Under the pieces are notes generated by a model. The model was not told where the DNA came from and ran no database searches. It worked only from the letters and a program-made list of their open reading frames with translations. 64,000 bases of DNA from Epiperipatus broadwayi (taxonomy: Eukaryota > Onychophora > Udeonychophora > Euonychophora > Peripatidae): positions 12,501-76,500 of the forward strand of contig JAQFVV010001024.1 of the NCBI GenBank assembly GCA_028023455.1. Direction: 5' to 3'. The position numbers and the translations under genes are program-made. Of the stretch, positions 25,661 through 35,955 are shown one piece after another. Position 1 is the first letter of the stretch, and each line of letters begins with the position of its first letter.

Positions 25661-27217
25661 TTATAACTGCAACCTGGTTTGGAGAGACTGAGGATCATGA
25701 TCAGTTCTCCTATAGTCCTCTCTTATATTATGAGGTGACATACTTCTGGATCGTCTCTTTGTTGAAAATTTATCATGTTCAACATTACTGTGGTGTCTTG
25801 CTTCTTCATTTCTGTATTCTCTTTGGAGATCCTTGTTACTGTTTGATCTTCTAATTATACGCGTCCGATATGGACCATGAACACCATCTGTGGATTTTCT
25901 CCTGTTCCTCTTCCATGGTGGTATTTCATTTTTACATAAAAGTTTATTTTTAAATGGTTCTTCTGCCATCATAATTATTTTTTTAGTATTTATAAAAGTT
26001 TCTTGTTGTTTAATTTCTTTCACATTGATAAATCCCAAGTTTTCATATTCCTTTTTGGTGTCTTTTCCTGCGTAAGCAACTATATTTTTAATAACTGTCT
26101 TTATATATTTTTTTTCTGTACTCAATTTTTGATTTGAGTTTATTAAGCTTTTGTTTATAATTTTTATATATGGGTGAGGACTAACACACTTTTCTTTCCA
26201 TTTTATGGTTTCTTTCTCTATCACTGTTACTATTTCATAGCATACATCAGACAATTTTTCTGAAACATTTTCTTTTATATTGGACAGTCCCTTTGTTATA
26301 TTTTGATTATGTTCATTTTCACGTTTTTCATCTTCTTGAAGATCAGAAGATTTTAATTTTGCTTTATTAGATTCATTTTCATCCATTTGAAACTCTTTTA
26401 CTGTATTTGATACAATTTCATTCTCAGCTTCTGTATATACTGTTTCTTTATTTTCAATTTTAGAGGTATATTCCACAATCAGAAGTTTTCCTGAAGGTAG
26501 ACTGACAATTTCAAGATCACTCTTTGTAATTTCAATTTCTTCCCTTTTAACAATCTCAAATTTTGCTTCATCAGTAATAGGATATTCAATTTGTGATTCC
26601 TTTAAAATGTCTTTGGTTGGAAATTCCAAAGTTTCTTCCTCATCCAATTTTTTAGACTGAGTTATTTCCTTTATCCACTGGTTTAACTTTTCATTTTGAT
26701 TTTCCATTGCTTCTATAAATCGTTTTCCTATTCTTTGGTTTGCTTCTATTGCTTGCTTGTTATATTCTTCTCTTTGTTTGATATCTTCTTCTCTTTGTTT
26801 ATCCCATTTTTGGTTATCTTCTTCTCTTTGTTTATCCCATTTTTGGTTATATTCTTCTCTTTGTTTGATATCTTCTTCTCTTTGTTTATCCCATTTTTGG
26901 TTATATTCTTCTCTTTGTTTATCCCATTTTTGGTTATCTTCTTCTCTTTGTTTATCCCATTTTTGATTATCTTCTTCTCTTTGTTTATCCCATTTTTGGT
27001 TATCTTCTTCTCTTTGTTTGTCTCTTTTCTTTTTATCTTCTTCTCTCCATTTGATATCTTCTCTTTGTTTGTCCTCTTTTTCTATTCGTTCTTTCACCAT
27101 ATCGAATAGCTGCTTTAACATGGCTTTCTTTTTTGTTTCCTGAGTTTCTATGTTCACCATTTTTCCTTTGTTTTCTGACTTAGTAAGCTTCTCTCTCCAT
27201 CCACACCATGACTTCAC
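25661..27217 (-). CDS. gag-like coiled-coil protein of a non-autonomous LTR retrotransposon, 518 aa
   Basis: The frame is intact from its first ATG to TAA; a second Met at residue 20 (MVNIETQ) is an alternative start. Residues about 30-66 are charged and helical. Residues 67-153 are nine repeats of KQREE, mostly in the 11-residue unit KQREEDNQKWD, a hendecad pattern that predicts a long coiled coil. Residues about 155-185 continue as a helix, then an acidic Lys/Glu-rich middle follows. The last 90 residues are basic, with KRNRRKS and KRRSRSMSPHN, and could bind nucleic acid. There is no CCHC knuckle, protease or RT motif. Its place beside the primer-site-like leader suggests a structural gag role. 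No capsid fold is recognisable by eye, so a host golgin- or trichohyalin-like label would rest only on coiled-coil composition. Confidence 0.6.
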   Translation of the reverse strand: MKSWCGWREKLTKSENKGKMVNIETQETKKKAMLKQLFDMVKERIEKEDKQREDIKWREEDKKKRDKQREEDNQKWDKQREEDNQKWDKQREEDNQKWDKQREEYNQKWDKQREEDIKQREEYNQKWDKQREEDNQKWDKQREEDIKQREEYNKQAIEANQRIGKRFIEAMENQNEKLNQWIKEITQSKKLDEEETLEFPTKDILKESQIEYPITDEAKFEIVKREEIEITKSDLEIVSLPSGKLLIVEYTSKIENKETVYTEAENEIVSNTVKEFQMDENESNKAKLKSSDLQEDEKRENEHNQNITKGLSNIKENVSEKLSDVCYEIVTVIEKETIKWKEKCVSPHPYIKIINKSLINSNQKLSTEKKYIKTVIKNIVAYAGKDTKKEYENLGFINVKEIKQQETFINTKKIIMMAEEPFKNKLLCKNEIPPWKRNRRKSTDGVHGPYRTRIIRRSNSNKDLQREYRNEEARHHSNVEHDKFSTKRRSRSMSPHNIREDYRRTDHDPQSLQTRLQL

Positions 27218-27344
27218 TCCATCTTCTTTGAAATGCCTGTTTCATTCTTTATGCCATTCATTTTTGTTTTGTTTTTCTTTTAAACTTTTATTTTTTTATC
27301 CTTCCTGAACAAATTACATCACTACATCATATGCACTGTTCATA

Positions 27345-27690
27345 TCACAGAATCGTGATCTGCTTATGCCTATGAGTAGGCTAGCTAGATAAGGCTTCAG
27401 AGTAAGGTGGCAAATTAACCGGTCTATGAGTATGTTAGCCAGATAAGGCCTCACAGTAAGATGACAATGTAATAGGTGCCTATGGTTAGGCTAGCTGGAT
27501 AAAGTCTCACAGTTGGATGACAAATGTAGCCGGTGCCTATGCCAGATAAGGCCTCACGTCACGGCGCCAAATGTAACCGGAGCTTATAGGTCGGTTAGCC
27601 AGGTAAAGCCTCACGTTAAGGCGCCAAATGTAACCGGTGCCTATGCCAGATAAGGCCTCACGTTACGGCGCCAAATGTAACCGGAAAAGT
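27345..27690 (-). repeat. tandemly repeated leader/primer-binding-site segment
   Basis: About six imperfect units of roughly 47-60 bp end in (A)TGTAACCGG or a decayed form of it. Each contains GCCTATG, CCAGATAAGGCCTCAC and, in the three units nearest the LTR, GGCGCCAAATGTAACCGG (ending near 27587, 27647 and 27684). On the minus strand this is CCGGTTACA-TT-TGGCGCC, the LTR end joined to the putative primer site. Units far from the LTR have lost GGCGCC. Confidence 0.85.
27654..27673 (-). promoter_or_regulatory. putative primer-binding site
   Basis: On the minus strand TGGCGCCGTAACGTGAGGCC starts two bases after the ACA end of the LTR. TGGCGCC would pair with a tRNA 3' end of the form GGCGCCA. 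The rest does not clearly match a tRNA that I can name. Confidence 0.5.
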
Positions 27691-30584
27691 AAAAGTAGTT
27701 TTTAGTAACAAAAAAAAAAAAATTATTAAATAACAATTAATTTGCAATTTCAACAATAGTTCATTAATTCCTCTATGAGAATAAGCTTGGAAACATTCTA
27801 ATTCAATAATAGTTCATTTTGAATTCATTTATGGGAAGAAGCTTGTGAGTATTCTAATTCAACAATAGTTCATTAATTCCTTTATGAGAAGAAGCTTGGG
27901 ATTATTCTGATTCAACAATAGTTCATTTCGAATTCATTTAATAGTTCATTTTGAATTCATTTAAGAAAAGAAGTTTGTGAATATTCTAATTCAACAATAG
28001 TTTATTTTTGTATTCCTTTATGAGAAGAAGTTTGGTAGCAGTTAAGCATTTATGATTTATATAACATTTCATTATTTTATGAATCATTACTGATTGGTAA
28101 ATATTTGAACTCAACAATTCTTGATTTGTAGAGCATTTATCATTTGATAATTGAGGCATTTATACTTTAGCCAAGTATAGAAGTATATTTTTACACATAA
28201 ACATTGTTACATTATAATAAGTTTAGAAGCAGTTAAGTATTTATGATTTATAGAGCATTTCATCATTTTATGAATTATTACCGATTGGTAGACATTTAAA
28301 TTCAACAATTCTTGGCTTGTGGAGCATTCATCATTTGGTAATTAAAGCATTTATAATTTAGTCAAATATAAAGGTATATTCATCTACATAAATTCTATTT
28401 GGCTTGTGGAGCACTTATCATTTAGTAATTAAAGTATTTATAATTTAGTCAAATATAAAGGTATATTCATCTACATAAATTCTGTTTGGCTTGTGGAGCA
28501 CTTATCATTTAGTAATTAAAGCATTTATAATTTAGTCAAATATAAAGCTATATTCATATGCATAAACTCTGTTTGGCTTGTGGAGCATTTATAATTCGGT
28601 CAAACATAAAGCTATATTCATATACATAAACTCTGTTTGGCTTGTGGAGCATTTATAATTCGGTCAAACATAAAGCTATATTCATATACATAAACTATGT
28701 TTGGCTTGTGGAGCATTTATAATTTGGTCAAACATAAAGCTACATTCATATACATAAACTCTGTTTGGCTTGTGGAGCATTTATAATTTGGTTAAACATA
28801 AAGCTATATTCATATACATAAACTCTGTTTGGCCTGTCAAGCATTTATAATTTGGTCAAACATAAAGCTATATTCATATACATAAACTCTGTTGGCTTGT
28901 GGAGCATTTATAATTTGGTTAAACATAAAGCTATATTCATATACATAAACTCTGTTTGGCTTGTGGAGCATTTATAATTCGGTCAAACATAAAGCTATAT
29001 TCATATACATAAACTCTGTTTGGCTTGTGGAGCATTTATAATTTGGTCAAACATAAAGCTATATTCATATACATAAACTCTGTTTGGCTTGTGGAGCATT
29101 TATCATTCGGTTAAACATAAAGCTATATTCATATACATAAACTCTGTTTGGCCTGTGGAGCATTTATAATTTGGTCAAACATAAAGCTATATTCATATAC
29201 ATAAACTCTGTTTGGCTTGTGGAGCATTTATAATTTGGTTAAACATAAAGCTATATTCATATACATAAACCTCTGTTTGGCTTGTGGAGCATTTATAATT
29301 CGGTCAAACATAAAGCTATATTCATATACATAAACTCTGTTTGGCTTGTGGAGCATTTATAATTTGGTCAAACATAAAGCTATATTCATATACATAAACT
29401 CTGTTTGGCTTGTGGAGCATTTATAATTTGGTTAAACATAAAGCTATATTCATATACATAAACTCTGTTTGGCTTGTGGAGCATTTATAATTTGGTCAAA
29501 CATAAAGCTATATTCATATACATAAACTCTGTTTGGCTTGTGGAGCATTTATAATTTGGTCAAACATAAAGCTATATTCATATACATAAACTCTGTTTGG
29601 CTTGTGGAGCATTTATAATTTGGTTAAACATAAAGCTATATTCATATACATAAACTCTGTTTGGCTTGTGGAGCATTTATAATTCGGTTAAACATAAAGC
29701 TATATTCATATACATAAACTCTGTTTGGCTTGTGGAGCATTTATAATTTGGTTAAACATAAAGCTATATTCATATACATAAACTCTGTTTGGCTTGTGGA
29801 GCATTTATAATTTAGTCAAATATAAAAGTATAATAAAGGTGTCTTAATATTTTATTAAACAAAACGTATGCAACCGTTTCATAAATTCACTTCATAACAT
29901 ATGATGAATATGTTTTAATATTTTATAAAACAAATTCTATGTAATTATTTCAAAACTTGACTTTGTAACGTATGATAAATATGTTTTAGTATTTTATAAA
30001 AATTACCTTCCAGTTTTACAGTCCATTTTATTCAAAAGAATGCGGGTTATTTCATCGATGGAAAGTCATGGCATAGCGTGGAAAGATTGAAGCTGCTAAA
30101 TTACCCCATTAACATTATAATTCTTTTAGTAAAGCTTTCTTTTTCCATTTTTATCTTTTGTTAAAACTATATTTTAATGCGTCAGAAGAATTAAGTAATA
30201 CACTTTTTTTTTAAAACAAAAAATTTAATAAGTTCTGCCTCTCTGTGTAAAACGAGAGAAGAAAAAAAGTTCTTTTTCTTCCAACGACGTGTCTAATTTG
30301 AATACTGCCTCAGTTTAACTCAAGTATCTTTTTTCTTTCTTTTTAATGATTGGATAATTAATTTCTTTTTTTTTTATTGAGACAGATAAAAAAAAAATAA
30401 AATAAGACGATATAACATTTTATTCAAATCCATCAATATTAAAAACCAAAAATATGATTTTATTTTCCATTTTTAACGAATCACAACTTTATTGCATTTC
30501 CAATTAGACTGAATCACGCTAGACATTTTTGAATGGGGGGGGGGGATCTTATGAATATTTATATGAGGAAACATATATGTTTCA
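27676..30584 (-). repeat. right (5') LTR with a 3'-end deletion
   Basis: This is a direct repeat of the left LTR with few visible substitutions. It carries nineteen 64-bp units instead of twelve. Its edges read TGAAACATATATG and CCGGTTACA on the minus strand. Between CCGG and the shared TTTTTAGTAAC block it has only about 14 nt, whereas the inverted LTR has about 350 bp there and the left LTR keeps part of it. Confidence 0.85.
28385..29815. repeat. 64-bp minisatellite in the right LTR (19 units)
   Basis: Unit starts run from 28575 to 29791, which is 19 times 64 bp; one unit lacks a T and another has an extra C. Two to three longer units of about 87 bp precede them, as in the left LTR. Confidence 0.96.
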
Positions 30585-30600
30585 ATATATATATATATAT
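30585..30600. repeat. 16-bp AT run at the centre of a giant palindrome
   Basis: The run separates two LTRs in opposite orientation: TTCA on its left and TGAA on its right. The arms extend for more than 2 kb on each side. Confidence 0.9.
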
Positions 30601-31533
30601 TGAAACAGATATACTGTTCCTCATATAAATATTCAAAAGATCCCCCCCCATTCAAAAATGTCTAGCCTGATTCAGTCTAATTGGGAACGCAATAAAGCTG
30701 TGATTTATTAAAAAAAATCATATTTTTAATTTTGTGATTGATGGATTTGAATAAAATGTTAAGTCATCTTATTTTTTTTTTATCTGTCTCAATAAAAAAA
30801 AATTAATTATCCAATCATTAAAAAGAAAAAAAGAAGATACTTGGGTTAAACTGAGGCAGTATTCAAATTAGGCACGTCGTCGGAAGAAAAGAACTTTTTT
30901 TTTTCTCTCGTCTTACACAGAGAAGCGGAACATATTAAATTTTTTTTTTTAAAAAAAAAGTGTTTTACTTAATTCTTTTGACACATTAAAATATAGCCTT
31001 AACAAAACGTGAGAATGAAAAAAGAAAACTTTGCTAGAGGAATTATAAAGACAATGGAGTAAATTAGCGGCTTCACTCTCTCCACGCTGTGCCATGACTT
31101 TCCATAAATGAAATAACCCACCTTCTTTTTGAGTAAACTGGACTGCAAAACTGGAAGGTAATTATGTTATAAGAATGTTTAGACATCTTTATCATAAATT
31201 ATAAATTGACATTATGAAATAATTACATAGAATTTGTTTTATAAAATATTAAAACATTTTATCATACGTTATAAAGTGAAGTTATGAAATAATTACATAG
31301 AATTTGTTTTATAAAATATTAGAACATGTTTATCATACGTTATAAAGTGAAGTTATGAAATAATTGTACGCAAATTTATTTATAAAAATATTTGAACGTA
31401 TTTCTTATATGGATTAGAAATGCCTTAATTTCATATTACTTCTATCTGGGTAATGTAACAGAGCTTATGTGTATGAAATGATAAATGCTCCACTAAGTTA
31501 AACAGAGCTTATGTGTATGAAATGATAAATGCT

Positions 31534-31946
31534 CCACAAGTCAAACAGAGTTTATGTGTATGAATATACTTTTATATTTGACTAAATTAGAAATGCTTCA
31601 ATTACTAAATGATAAATGCTCCACAAGCCAAACAGAATTTATGTGTATGAATATACTTTTATATTTGACTAAATTAGAAATGCTTCAATTACTAAATGAT
31701 AAATGCTCCACAAGCCAAACAGAATTTATGTGTATGAATATACTTTTATATTTGACTAAATTAGAAATGCTTCAATTACTAAATGATAAATGCTCCACAA
31801 GCCAAACAGAATTTATGTATATGAATATACTTTTATATTTGACTAAATTATAAATGCTCCACAAGCCAAACAGAGTTTATGTGTATGAATATGCCTTTAT
31901 ATTTGACTAAATTATAAATGCTTCAATTACCAAATGATAAATGCTC
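31534..31946. repeat. 87-bp and 64-bp units in the inverted LTR
   Basis: Units open with CCACAAGCCAAACAGAATTT at 31534, 31621, 31708, 31795, 31859 and 31946. Spacing is 87, 87, 87, 64 and 87 bp, so the long form of the minisatellite dominates here. The 99-residue frame across this stretch is repeat-derived. Confidence 0.92.
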
Positions 31947-32059
31947 CACAAATCAAGAATTGCTGAGTTTAAATGTTTACCAATCAATAATAATTCATAA
32001 AATAATGAAATGCTGTATAAATCATAAATGCTTGACTGCTCCCAAGCTTCTTCACATAA

Positions 32060-32660
32060 ATGAATTCAAAATGAATTATTGTATAAACCATAAATGTTTG
32101 ACTGCTTCTAAGGTTCTTCTCTTAAATGAATTCAAAATGAACTATTGTTGAATTAGAATGTTTCCAAGCTTCTTCTCTTAAATGAATTCAAAATGAATTA
32201 TTGTATAAATCATAAATGCTTGACTACTTCTAAGGTTCTTCTCATAAATGGATTCAAAATGAACTATTGTTGAATTAGAATGTTTCCAAACTTTTTCTCA
32301 TAAATGAATTCAAAATGAACTATTGTTGAATTAGAATGTTTCCAAACTTTTTCTCATAAATGAATTCAAAATGAACTATTGTTGAATTAGAATATTTCCA
32401 AGCTTCTTCTCATAAAGGAATTCAAAAATGAACTATTGTTGAATTAGAATGTTTCCAAGCTTCTTCTCATAAAGGAATTCAAAAATGAACTATTGTTGAA
32501 TTAGAATGTTTCCAAGCTTCTTCTCATAAATGAATTCAAAATGAATTATTGTTGAATTAGAATATTTCCAAGCTTCTTCTCATAAAGGAATTCAAAAATG
32601 AACTATTGTTGAATTAGACTGTTTCCAAACTTCTTCTCATAAATGAACTTGTAAATGAAC
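32060..32660. repeat. 56-57 bp minisatellite in the inverted LTR
   Basis: About ten units contain GAATTCAAAATGAACTATTG and TTTCCAAGCTTCTTCTCATA. The other two LTRs hold only about four to five diverged copies of this unit (22672-22930 and 27750-28020). Confidence 0.9.
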
Positions 32661-33155
32661 TATTGATAAAAAAAAAGAACTGCTTCTAGCTCTTTCATAA
32701 GTAAAATGAAAATGTGTTATCATGTGGATAGAAATGAATTTCGTTAGAAATTGCAAATTAATTGTTATTTAATAATTTTTTTTTTTGTTACTAAAAATTA
32801 AATTGGTTATCCAGTTGTCCAATTCTGTTTTGTTTTATTGCATCACTCATCAGTTATAGCACTGGTTCATGAGAATCTCATGCTTTCTGAGCTACGTCTG
32901 ACATAACTAGACCTACCCAAATCAGGTTGTAGTGAGACGGAACTCTAATGGCGCTTTTTGGGAAACCAAACATAGAAATATTTTGATGTTTCCAGTCTTT
33001 ATGGTACTACATCCTCTGATGAGCAGGAAATATTGTTGTAGGAGGCATTAACATCTGCATTAGGAATGTCAATTGATAGTTCCTTTCTACAGCATGCTCA
33101 TCAGAAAATTGTTACAACTGTCATAATAAAAGGGTTGTATGGGGGTCCGGTTACA

Positions 33156-35865
33156 ATATATATATATATATATATATCGTTTAAAATATACCCTATAGAT
33201 AAATACCAACACCACATGAACAATAACAGAAATATATAATACCAATTTGATTTAAGAAATGAGGAATAGTGAAGAAAAGCATAAAATTATAAATAATTAT
33301 CAAATAATAAATGGCATAATATATATAATTACATTTATACAATTACATTATCTTAAATTAAAGAGTTAAATGCAAATAAGAACTAATGAATATTTAAAAA
33401 AAGATGGAAAGTAAAAGTTTGTGAGGAGTTATTTTAAAATGTTACTGGTACCGGTTTTTTGTCTTTGGAATGGTATAATTTCCATGATACCTTGATTGGC
33501 TTGCCAACAGAAAATTCATTTGTAAAGATAGCATGCTTATTATGTGAAATACCGATACCAACTGAAAGCAGATAGTTATCACACTACAATCTTCAGCATT
33601 TAGCTAGATAGAGGCCTGGATGGCAGGCAAAGCTGATAGAATTAGCCACCATACATGATCTTATCTGAAAACTTAAGTAGTTCAGCCATATCTCCTCTCA
33701 ATATGTTATTGTACAACTTCATTTTCTGTTAATGTTTATGAATAATTTCACAGATCTTATAATTAGTAATTTCATTCAATAATGTTTAAATAGAATATTA
33801 AGAGAGACTCAATGGGAAAATCCATCCAAGTAAAAATTGCCACCTGAACCCTTCTTTTTTCCCATACGTTCCATTACAATTTGGCAAATTCAACTAAGGT
33901 ATTGAAAGAATAAATATAGCCTAAACAAGATTATTTATTGGCAAGTGATTGATGAGTGAATTATTACACTTTAATAAAATATGTCTTAGTTATTTAGATT
34001 AATCATATACTAATTATTAAATTAACTTTTTAAAAAAACTCTAGGCTGAAATGAAGATTTTTGTTTTGATTTTTATTTTTGTTTATTTGTTTCCAGTACT
34101 TCTTTAGTTTTTTTTACAAAGTTGATATTTTATTCTTTAAATGAATTTTATTGTTTGATTTTTTTTTTTTTTGCTTTTAATAAAATTTGTATAAAATGTT
34201 AAAATGAAACAGGGAATAAATATTTTTTCTTCAAAACTATAACTAAATAAAAATATTTAAAAAAAAATAATTTAGTAATTTGGCAAAAAATATGATATAA
34301 TAGGTTACTGAAGCTGTCTGTTTATCATTAATAGTGGTACATTTGTTGTTTATTAAACTGCTGAATTTTATTAAGGTAATTAGAAGCCATGGTAATAAAT
34401 ATTACTTTATAAATTGAAAATAGAATATTTTCCAACACTCCTGTCATAATAGTTTTAAAGTGTTTGGACATTTATTAATTTATATTTCATTTCAGTCAGA
34501 TTAATAGAATTAAAGCTATTTTTATTTATATTTAATTGTCTTTGATAACAATTAGGTGGCAAGGCAGGTTTATAATAAATATCGGTTGTATTATGCATTT
34601 GTAAATAAATAAATATATATATATATATATCATGTAATACATTGATTTTTCTTCATGCCAATATATATATATAAAATTTACGTTAGAAAATATTCAACAA
34701 ATACCCTTTTTTTATTTAAGTTTGATGCAATTTTATTTAGAATTGTTGATATTGCTACGCTTTTTTTTATAAAACATCATATTGTTGTCAGGTAAAGAAT
34801 GCTAATGAAGTAAACGTCATTAGATGTGCAAAAAATATTGTTTCTTTATAATATTTTTTCCACAGTTATAAAAAGATGAAATTGTGATTACTTTGAATGA
34901 AATGATTTGGCTGAGGATAAATAAAAAATTCATCACACAATGTTACTATATATAGCTCTTCAAAATGTTATATATTCAAAAATAATGATAATAATTAAAC
35001 ACAACAATAAATTATAAATAAGTTAAAGTCGTAAATTACACATCGGTATATTTTATAATTAAAAAAAACAGCAATTACATTTATTTTATTACTATTATTC
35101 CTCTTTCCATTTTTCTTTGCAACAGTGGCAAATATAAATCTTAGAAGACAAATAGAATGTTAAGAAAGGGGATATAACAAAGCAAAATGGCAGAAACCTA
35201 ATAAAGCGTTGTTAATTAAATAAACATTTTTATAATGGTTTAATAAAAAGTGAACGATTTTGGACTAAAACACTTTTATAAAATGTGTGTAATAGTAATG
35301 TTAAATTCTACTTTGCAATATTTTTTTTTGAAAAGTAATTATGGTGTAAAGAGCAAATCTTTAAATCTTAAATTAGAGCATTAAAATGCATATTATTTAA
35401 ACATCTAATTAAAAAAATTGGCAGGAAAAATAACATTTTTTTTTTTAAAAAAGCATTTAAAAATTTGCATCTAAGCATCTTTTTTTTTTTAAAAAAAAAA
35501 AAAATGTAATATTCAATTTCTATTTTAAATAAATTTTTGATAGTCATATTACAGAGAAAATAAGTGAGGGTCATTTTACCAATTGAATACAGAGAAATAA
35601 TTATAAAAGAAATTAAAAACCTTGGTAACTGAACGTTATGATAATTCCCAATGAAATTTGTAGGTATTTTTTTAAGAGGCTCAAAGCTCATTCTATAGAC
35701 AACGTTAATTACATTGATTTTTCATTTCTGACATTAAATGTTTATTTATAAAATGATTAAAAACGTAATATTAATTAAATTAAATATATTATCGAAATCT
35801 ATTTAAATAAAGTTAATTAGTATACGAACTTTAGATTTATATTTAAGTATGTACTTTTTTTTTCT
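33156..35865. other. AT-rich DNA without recognisable genes
   Basis: It begins with an AT run. The segment at about 33440-33690 is less AT-rich and may be part of an unidentified repeat. The remainder holds homopolymer runs and no supported gene. Confidence 0.4.
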
Positions 35866-35870
35866 TTTTT

Positions 35871-35955
35871 TCCATATGTCATAGCATCGGCCGGGGCGCG
35901 AACCCAAAACCGTCTGCTTGCATGGCGGCTGCGATACCTCTCGGCTAACAACGCA
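35871..35955 (-). repeat. tRNA-derived SINE-like element, copy 1
   Basis: On the minus strand an A box TAGCCGAGAGG (35937-35947) is followed 32 nt later by a B box GGTTCGCGCCC (35894-35904). The sequence then reads CGATGCTATGACATATGG and ends in an A-rich tail. A second copy at 49692-49782 shares the boxes, the ATGCTATGACATATG end and the A tail, so this is a dispersed retroposon and not a single tRNA gene. The internal Pol III promoter boxes remain close to consensus. Confidence 0.7.

Larger units (their letters stand above)
22425..30584 (-). mobile_element. LTR retrotransposon with giant LTRs and only a gag-like ORF
   Basis: Two direct repeats (22425-25064 and 27676-30584) flank an internal region of about 2.6 kb. 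Read on the minus strand, the inner end of the right copy finishes CCGGTTACA and is followed two bases later by TGGCGCCGTAACGTGAGGCC, a primer-binding-site-like sequence. The inner end of the left copy starts TGAAACATATATG, directly after the purine tract GGTGAGGGGTAA. These are the expected marks of LTR boundaries. The only long ORF lies next to the primer-site end, where gag belongs. No protease, RT, RNase H or integrase is visible, so the element is presumably mobilised in trans, in the manner of elements described as TR-GAG or LARD. I cannot assign it to Gypsy or BEL. Confidence 0.72.
30601..33155 (+). repeat. inverted, diverged LTR of the same family (solo LTR)
   Basis: It opens with TGAAACAGATATACTGTTCC and closes with GGTCCGGTTACA, so both family termini are present. 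It is flanked by AT runs on both sides (30585-30600 and 33156-33177). No leader or gag sequence follows, so it is a solo or detached LTR. It is more diverged from the other two LTRs than they are from each other. It retains the terminal segment missing from both. Confidence 0.8.

Noticed and set aside
26696-27109. 137-residue plus-strand frame rich in Phe, Leu and Ser
   Set aside because: It is the antisense shadow of the coiled-coil repeats of the gag-like ORF and has the same 33-bp period.
31554-31853. 99-residue repeated protein (MNILLYLTKLEMLQLLNDK units)
   Set aside because: It is produced by the 87-bp minisatellite, whose length is divisible by three. The sister LTRs do not keep the frame.
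22425-33155. Large DNA transposon (Maverick-like) with long terminal inverted repeats
   Set aside because: The outer repeats are inverted, but a third copy in direct orientation, the purine tract, the primer-site-like sequence and the gag-position ORF fit an LTR element plus an inverted solo LTR better. No polymerase, integrase or capsid gene is present.
35881-35953. Functional tRNA gene
   Set aside because: The boxes fit, but the acceptor ends do not pair convincingly, and a second diverged copy with an A tail marks it as a retroposon.
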